A stretch of DNA of 64,000 bases from Brevibacillus reuszeri. Its GTDB lineage: Bacteria > Bacillota > Bacilli > Brevibacillales > Brevibacillaceae. The notes beneath the pieces were generated by a model. It did not search any database, had not been told where the DNA came from, and saw only the letters and a program-made list of their open reading frames with translations. The translations under genes were made by a program, and so were the position numbers. Positions 59,227 to 64,000 of the stretch are shown in pieces; position 1 is the stretch's first letter; the number at the start of each line of letters is the position of its first letter. Location of the stretch: contig NZ_LGIQ01000009.1 in NCBI RefSeq assembly GCF_001187725.1, positions 1,120,547 through 1,184,546 on the forward strand, in the 5' to 3' direction.

Positions 59227-60090
59227 CTATCTCGTCAACGTAGTTTTGGTCTGCCGGCCCCCAGCCTGCCACAGGTCGACAGTAGTTGGTGCCGCCAGAA
59301 GTCCCAGCTCTGCCGCGCATCGGTAGTAATACTCTAGTCCGATTCGCTGTACGTCGCCGAAATCATGCTGCAAGCCCTGAAAATAGCGGACCCACTCTTC
59401 TTTTTCTCCTCCGAAATGGGTGTGAACGTAATCAATTAAGGGAGCTGGATTTTCTTTTGTCTTCCTCTTGCTGTCCAAGAAGGAAGCATGTACTTCTGCA
59501 ATCAAATCATGATGGTCCGCAATGGCTGCCTTGCGCAAAGCCCATATGGCGAATGTCATGGAATACCCCGTAAACTGATGCCACAGTTCTCCCAAATCAT
59601 AGACGTGCAGGTTGTGACTGTTTCGTTTTGCCTGGATTGCGTCATCGCCAATCAAAAGCGCTGCATCTGCTCCAAGCAACATTTCCTCTAACACAGGTTC
59701 TTGTGTAACGTAAGAAATCTCATAATCGTAAAACTTAAGGAGAATGATTTTGAGCAAGTTGACAGTAGTCGCTGATGTATTTGTGAATGCAATCTTCGCC
59801 CCATTCAGCTGCTCGATCGGCTTCTTGCTGAACAAGAAAAGGGAGCCTACTCTCCCTTTGGCGCTGACGGACAAATCCGCTAGCGCCACGTATTGGGAAG
59901 CATGCTCAGCATAGCTAAAGGAAGAAATCGGACCCAGATCAATCTCGCCAGCAGCCATGGCCTGGTTCAACTGGGCAGGTACCTGTCGAATAAATTGAAT
60001 CCGATCCTCGAATTTAGGCTGGTCAAAGTAGTAGTAAACAGGGAGTACGTTTGTGTATAAGATTTGTCCGACTCGCAAGGATTTTTGCAT
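59227..60090 (-). CDS. mqnA: Chorismate dehydratase (futalosine pathway)
   Basis: First committed step of the futalosine route to menaquinone. About 287 aa, periplasmic-binding-protein-like fold without a signal peptide. Seen: RVGQILYTNVLPVYYYFD at the N terminus, GEIDLGPISSFSYAEH near 50, TNTSATTVNLLKI near 108 and DAALLIGDDAIQA near 145. In B. subtilis this position (menG-hepT) holds no mqnA; here mqnA, ubiX and ubiA homologs are inserted. Confidence 0.88.
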   Translation of the reverse strand: MQKSLRVGQILYTNVLPVYYYFDQPKFEDRIQFIRQVPAQLNQAMAAGEIDLGPISSFSYAEHASQYVALADLSVSAKGRVGSLFLFSKKPIEQLNGAKIAFTNTSATTVNLLKIILLKFYDYEISYVTQEPVLEEMLLGADAALLIGDDAIQAKRNSHNLHVYDLGELWHQFTGYSMTFAIWALRKAAIADHHDLIAEVHASFLDSKRKTKENPAPLIDYVHTHFGGEKEEWVRYFQGLQHDFGDVQRIGLEYYYRCAAELGLLAAPTTVDLWQAGGRQTKTTLTR

Positions 60091-60095
60091 GCTTC

Positions 60096-60692
60096 CTATT
60101 CCCCCCAACGCCGAAACAGCGAGTGTGGCACATCAAGTGCATCCAAAGTTTTCCCTACTACAAAATGAATGAGGTCATCCATTGTTTGCGGTTTCTGATA
60201 AAAACCTGGCATCGCCGGCAGGATTTTCACACCGAGTTGACTCAGCTTCAGCATATTTTCCAGGTGAATCGCATTCAGTGGCGTTTCTCGCGGCACGAGT
60301 ACCAAGCGGCGTCCTTCTTTGATCATGACATCCGCCACCCGCTCCAACAGATTCCCCGATGCTCCATGAGCGATTCCTGAAACCGTTCCCATCGAGCAAG
60401 GTACGACAATCATCCCGTCGCACCGGTAGGAGCCACTCGCGGCAGGGCAGTTAAAATCGCGCAGTCCCCAATAATGCAGCTCACCGGGAAAATCCTGCTT
60501 CAGCTTTACCTGTACAAATCCTTCCCTGTCATCGGTTTCCCAATCCAGCTCATCATGAAAAACCTGCCAGCCCGCTTCCGTTATCATCAGGTGAACGATA
60601 TGTCCTGCACGAAGCAGCTCTTGTACCAGTCGCACCCCGTAAATGGCACCACTCGCACCCGTTATCCCAACAGCCCATTTTTGCTGGCTCAT
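60096..60692 (-). CDS. ubiX: Flavin prenyltransferase, UbiX family
   Basis: Makes prenylated FMN for a UbiD-type decarboxylase. 198 aa. FMN-binding GITGASGAIYGVRLV near 9-23 and VVPCSMGTVSGIAHG near 95-109. In futalosine gene clusters the UbiX/UbiD pair acts late in the pathway; no ubiD (mqnL) homolog is visible in this window. Its end runs into the mqnA ribosome site and its start overlaps ubiA by 4 nt. Confidence 0.9.
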   Translation of the reverse strand: MSQQKWAVGITGASGAIYGVRLVQELLRAGHIVHLMITEAGWQVFHDELDWETDDREGFVQVKLKQDFPGELHYWGLRDFNCPAASGSYRCDGMIVVPCSMGTVSGIAHGASGNLLERVADVMIKEGRRLVLVPRETPLNAIHLENMLKLSQLGVKILPAMPGFYQKPQTMDDLIHFVVGKTLDALDVPHSLFRRWGE

Positions 60693-61558
60693 GAGATCAC
60701 CAAATCAATCATCGTGAAGACAAACATGACGACACTCAAAATCCCATTCATATTAAAGAAAGCGACATCAAGCTTGGATAGATCGGTTGGCTTCACGAGA
60801 CTGTGCTCATAAATGAGAATCGCACCGGAAATCAACACACCAATCAAAAACCAGATGGACAGGTCTGCTACCGCATACAACGACATCAGTCCTACAAAGG
60901 TAAGAATGTGACAAACACGTGCAACGATCAGGGCGTTCTTGATGCCAAAGCGGCTCGGCATGGAAAACAGCCCTTCTTTGCGGTCAAAATCAGCATCCTG
61001 ACACGCATAAATGATATCAAAGCCCGCCGTCCAAAACATCACAGATGCAAACAACAATAAACCAATCGGGTCTACCTGACCGGTTGTAGCTACCCAACCG
61101 CCGAGTGGACCAAAGCCGATTGCTACACCCAAAATGAAGTGGCACAACCACGTAAACCGCTTTGTATAGGAATACAGCACCAATACGAAAACAGCCAGCG
61201 GCAGCAGTTTGACTGCTAAATCATTTAACTGGTATGCCGCAATGAACAGAACGGCAAAAGACACAACAATAAACGCAATAACTTCCAATATGGAGATGAG
61301 TCCAGCTGGAATGGCCCTGGTAGCCGTACGCGGATTTCTCGCGTCAATTACCCGGTCGATTACCCGGTTTAACGACATGGCCGCGCTGCGTGCTCCCACC
61401 ATCGCTACTGTGACCCAAAAGATTTCCATCCAAGTAGGCCAAGCCTTTTCTATTACAATACTACCCAAAACAGCTCCCATAAAAGCAAAAGGCAGAGCAA
61501 AAAGGGAGTGCTCGAATTTTATCATTTCCAAAATTATTTTCAATTTACGAAGTCCCAT
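60689..61558 (-). CDS. UbiA-family prenyltransferase (MqnP-like)
   Basis: Integral membrane enzyme with about eight helices, 289 aa, attaching the heptaprenyl tail to an aromatic precursor. Metal motifs NRVIDRVIDARNPRT near 64-78 and DADFDRKEGLFSMPSRFG near 190. Named 4-hydroxybenzoate-type by sequence; next to mqnA and ubiX it probably is the menaquinone prenyltransferase MqnP. Classical MenA is the other option. Confidence 0.85.
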   Translation of the reverse strand: MGLRKLKIILEMIKFEHSLFALPFAFMGAVLGSIVIEKAWPTWMEIFWVTVAMVGARSAAMSLNRVIDRVIDARNPRTATRAIPAGLISILEVIAFIVVSFAVLFIAAYQLNDLAVKLLPLAVFVLVLYSYTKRFTWLCHFILGVAIGFGPLGGWVATTGQVDPIGLLLFASVMFWTAGFDIIYACQDADFDRKEGLFSMPSRFGIKNALIVARVCHILTFVGLMSLYAVADLSIWFLIGVLISGAILIYEHSLVKPTDLSKLDVAFFNMNGILSVVMFVFTMIDLVIS

Positions 61559-61631
61559 GTCTTACACTTCCTATCCACTAAAGAAATACTGGATCATCCC
61601 ACTACTACAGCGGGGACCAGTAAATGAAAAA

Positions 61632-62351
61632 TTACTGTTTGGTTCCGATGTGCAGAGCGGAAACTCCACCCATGAACAGCTTGATCTGGACAGGGTCCAG
61701 TCCTGCATTTTGAAACATTTTCGCCAGCTCTCGACTGTCCGGAAAATTGGTTAAGGATTGCGGCAGCCAGGCATACTCTTCATACTTGTTTACTGTCCAC
61801 TTTGCAATCAGTGGCAAGATTTTATAGAAATAAAGATAAAATAGCTTTCGATAAGGAATAAAGGGAGGCTTGGACACTTCCAAAGAAACGACTTTACCGC
61901 CCGGCTTAACGACTCTTGCCATTTCATTCAATACTCGCTGTACATCGGGCACATTGCGCAAGGCAAAGCCGATGGTAGCAAAATCAAACGTATTGTCCTC
62001 ATAAGGCAAATTCATCGCATCGGCATTCACCAGCTTGATTCGATTGCCTACTCCGGCGTTTGCAACCTTGTACGCTCCAACATCCAGCATATTTTGGCTG
62101 AAGTCAAGCCCAACGACACTGCCCTCCTGTCCAACCGCTTGCGCCAGAGCAATCGTCCAATCCCCTGTCCCACAAGCCACATCCAAAGCAGTATGGCCAG
62201 GCTGTATGTTCATCTGCTTCATGGTGTAGTTTCGCCAGGCGACATGACTTCCAAAACTAATGACGTTATTCATCTTGTCGTACTCATCCGCAATGCTTTC
62301 AAATACAGAGTGAACGTATTCTGCTTTGTCTTTCATTTGGGTTTGGTCCAC
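61632..62351 (-). CDS. menG: Demethylmenaquinone methyltransferase
   Basis: SAM-dependent final step of menaquinone synthesis, 239 aa. VFESIADEYDKMNNVISFGSH near 16-36, ALDVACGTGDWTIALA near 55-70, and GFALRNVPDVQRVL near 128. Also called UbiE. Five nt after hepS. Confidence 0.95.
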   Translation of the reverse strand: MDQTQMKDKAEYVHSVFESIADEYDKMNNVISFGSHVAWRNYTMKQMNIQPGHTALDVACGTGDWTIALAQAVGQEGSVVGLDFSQNMLDVGAYKVANAGVGNRIKLVNADAMNLPYEDNTFDFATIGFALRNVPDVQRVLNEMARVVKPGGKVVSLEVSKPPFIPYRKLFYLYFYKILPLIAKWTVNKYEEYAWLPQSLTNFPDSRELAKMFQNAGLDPVQIKLFMGGVSALHIGTKQ

Positions 62352-62356
62352 TAGGC

Positions 62357-63193
62357 TTACATCTCCTCAATTACCCTTTTCAAGCGATTAATCCGATGGG
62401 AGTATCTCGCTGTTATCGCTGAGAGCATGCTACGCGTTTCTACCGGATGCAGGGTGCGCACCATCTGCTCGCACATCCCGATCAATTCCATAGCGGTATG
62501 CTCGACGCTGGACAACACCTGCGCGAGTGTAGCACCTGGTTTTTGCAGCAAAAAACGGGCAAAACCAAAGGGAACTTGTTCTTGCCACTTGATTTGCTCC
62601 CATTCTCCGATGACACTCTCTACCTTGGCTGTTTCCTTCATCAGCTCCATCCAGAAACGACGGCTGTCTTCGGAATCGGCGTACTCCTCAACGATTGCTA
62701 CATACAATCCTGTATCAATCATATTGCGAAGCTCCCAGTATTCTTCATCTGTCGGAAGCTTGCCATCTCGACCTGCTGTATACAGCTTCATTTTGGCTTC
62801 ATTGACTCTTTGAATGGCACCAGATAATGTTTGAATCGCTTTGATTTCACTTGCTTCCGCGAGCAAATGATAGTAGCGGGCACTGTAGTAATCCCCAGCC
62901 AATACCGTCAACTGTCTGCTGCGTTCTGCCGTCTCTGATTGTTCATACTCGTTCTTCACATGTTCGTGCATGTCCAGTCCCAGCTGGACGAGTCCCGTCG
63001 CTGTGCAGAAAGTCACTGCCCGTTCCTTGGTCATGCCCTGCTCCAGTAAAAACAGGTACAAAAGCTCAAGACGATTTTCCGCCATGGAAGGAACATCAAC
63101 GTAATATTCTACAAAGGGATGGGTAGATCGCTTGTAGATCTGTTCGACAATCAACCGAACTTCTTCTACATAGGGGGTGTGTTCTTTGCTCAT
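62357..63193 (-). CDS. hepS: Heptaprenyl diphosphate synthase component I
   Basis: Small non-catalytic partner of HepT that sets chain length; about 278 aa, helical. HPFVEYYVDVP near 30 and GDYYSARYYHLLAEA near 102 are family features. ATG 63193 with GGAGG a few bases upstream; the frame back to 63274 is not conserved-looking. Confidence 0.88.
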   Translation of the reverse strand: MSKEHTPYVEEVRLIVEQIYKRSTHPFVEYYVDVPSMAENRLELLYLFLLEQGMTKERAVTFCTATGLVQLGLDMHEHVKNEYEQSETAERSRQLTVLAGDYYSARYYHLLAEASEIKAIQTLSGAIQRVNEAKMKLYTAGRDGKLPTDEEYWELRNMIDTGLYVAIVEEYADSEDSRRFWMELMKETAKVESVIGEWEQIKWQEQVPFGFARFLLQKPGATLAQVLSSVEHTAMELIGMCEQMVRTLHPVETRSMLSAITARYSHRINRLKRVIEEM

Positions 63194-63309
63194 GCGTCCT
63201 CCTCCACAAGCTGCGCAACCTAAAGATGTCTGCCTGCTTTCGTACACTTCCATCATACTTAGCCGTCCGGTCAAAAGGCCGTCCCTGTTATCATACCATA
63301 CTTCTTTGG

Positions 63310-63825
63310 TCAGGGACTAATTCTCTCATAAAAATAGGGCTCAATTCGAACAGGAAATGTATCTCTCACATATGCTTCCACATCTGACAGCTCAGCTAAC
63401 GGTTTGATCGGGTTAGGTAGGTTTTCATTACTCGATTGAATTGCTACAAGTAGCTTTGAATCTTGGGTGGTATCCGTCACTTCTAGCAAGCGAAAATATA
63501 CTTGTTTCACATTGTCAGTAAGCGTGAACAAATCATGTGTCAAGCCATAAAAATCGTAAAAAACATGAGGAAGCTCTACCTTTTGATCGGAATTCACTGC
63601 TAAATCGACATAAATTGACGAGTTTTCCCATTTTATACGCTTAATATTATAATGTGTTTCTACCCTTGTAAACAAATCCAACGTATTTTGCTCGCTCAGA
63701 TGAATGGGATGCGTTGCTTGAAATGTGGGGATGTCATTCATTTTCCAGCTATTACTTGGCACAAGAGAGAGCAACAGTGCGATCAATGTGGAAACGGCGA
63801 TAGCCGTCACGAATTTGCGGGGCAT
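63310..63825 (-). CDS. Hypothetical membrane-anchored protein
   Basis: 171 aa with one N-terminal membrane segment (FVTAIAVSTLIALLLSLV) and an external domain, no motif recognised. ATG at 63825 has AGGAGG 7 nt upstream; start codons further up are too close to it. It sits between mtrB and hepS, where B. subtilis has none, and is likely co-transcribed with hepS. Confidence 0.65.
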   Translation of the reverse strand: MPRKFVTAIAVSTLIALLLSLVPSNSWKMNDIPTFQATHPIHLSEQNTLDLFTRVETHYNIKRIKWENSSIYVDLAVNSDQKVELPHVFYDFYGLTHDLFTLTDNVKQVYFRLLEVTDTTQDSKLLVAIQSSNENLPNPIKPLAELSDVEAYVRDTFPVRIEPYFYERISP

Positions 63826-63856
63826 GGGCATCCCTCCTCTCCACCATTGTACAAAC

Positions 63857-63882
63857 AAAAAAAGCAGGCTATGCCTGCTTTT
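63857..63882 (-). terminator. Terminator of mtrB
   Basis: Minus-strand GCAGGC / GCCTGC stem with a three-base loop followed by seven Ts. Confidence 0.85.
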
Positions 63883-63898
63883 ATGGAAAACAGCGAGA

Positions 63899-64000
63899 TC
63901 ATTCTGTTGTATCGATCGTTCCGTGCTGCGAATAAATGAGTGCTTTCCCTCGCACTTTTATCGCGGAAGTATGCTCCGTAAATTGAAAGATCATGACTTC
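63899..64000 (-). CDS. mtrB: trp RNA-binding attenuation protein (TRAP), C-terminal part
   Basis: 33 codons plus stop at the window edge (the gene continues beyond 64000). FQFTEHTSAIKVRGKALIY closely matches the known TRAP C-terminal half; the Thr residues that bind tryptophan and the Lys/Arg of KVR that contact GAG/UAG RNA are present. TRAP is about 75 aa and forms an 11-mer. Its target leader is about 10 kb away in this window. Confidence 0.9.
   Translation of the reverse strand, partial: EVMIFQFTEHTSAIKVRGKALIYSQHGTIDTTE

Noticed and set aside
1..64000. tRNA, rRNA, insertion sequences, prophage or defence genes
   Set aside because: None seen; gene content is core metabolism and sporulation-type genes throughout.

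Overview
The window looks like chromosome of an endospore-forming, low- to mid-GC Bacillales bacterium, most likely Brevibacillus or a close Paenibacillaceae relative. The genus is an inference from gene content, not a database match. Almost every gene lies on the minus strand. From about 8 kb onward the order follows the Bacillus subtilis chromosome: mtrB-hepS-menG-hepT-ndk-cheR-aroC-aroB-aroH-trpEDCFBA-hisC-tyrA-aroA-ypiABF-qcrABC-ypjABCD-dapB-mgsA-bshB1-bshA-cca-birA-panBCD-dinG-ypmB-asnS-dnaD, with several insertions.

Layout by increasing coordinate. 1-8.2 kb holds the N-terminal part of oligoendopeptidase F and a seven-gene polysaccharide operon (UDP-glucose dehydrogenase, YtcB-like epimerase, three glycosyltransferases, nucleotidyltransferase, coiled-coil protein). 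It resembles the B. subtilis ytc/cotSA spore-envelope genes and is preceded by a sigma-K-like promoter. 8.3-19.9 kb holds dnaD, asnS, an 822-residue protein with 55 uninterrupted decapeptide repeats, a short FtsH paralog coupled to a small membrane protein, ypmB, a probable 53-residue plus-strand gene, mtaD, rex and a degenerate metallo-beta-lactamase-fold lipoprotein. 20-32.7 kb holds dinG, a TPR protein, panBCD behind a leader with a terminator, birA, cca, the bacillithiol genes bshA/bshB1, mgsA, dapB and a MazG-type hydrolase. 32.8-43.2 kb holds a YitT-family protein, ypjB, ypjA, the menaquinol:cytochrome c reductase operon qcrABC, ypi genes, an ECF sigma/anti-sigma pair and an amidohydrolase-fold protein lacking metal ligands. 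43.3-57.7 kb is the aromatic amino-acid supraregion (aroA, tyrA, hisC, trpABFCDE, aroH, aroB, aroC) and cheR. 57.7-64 kb holds ndk, hepT, a mqnA-ubiX-ubiA insert, menG, hepS, a hypothetical gene, and the 3' end of mtrB at the right edge.

How it works together: chorismate made by the aro genes feeds tryptophan (trp operon), tyrosine (tyrA) and probably menaquinone through the futalosine route (mqnA and partners). The heptaprenyl tail comes from HepS/HepT. Menaquinol is then oxidised by QcrABC. The trp leader carries eleven NAG triplets, a 5' stem-loop and an attenuator, and the gene for its regulator TRAP (mtrB) is the last gene in the window.

The least explained signals are: a three-copy structured intergenic repeat with compensatory changes, each copy beginning just after a T tract; a candidate 97-nt small RNA between aroA and the amidohydrolase, with a near-consensus promoter, a strong terminator and catabolite-response-element matches; the 55 x 10-residue repeat protein; and the short FtsH with its overlapping membrane partner.
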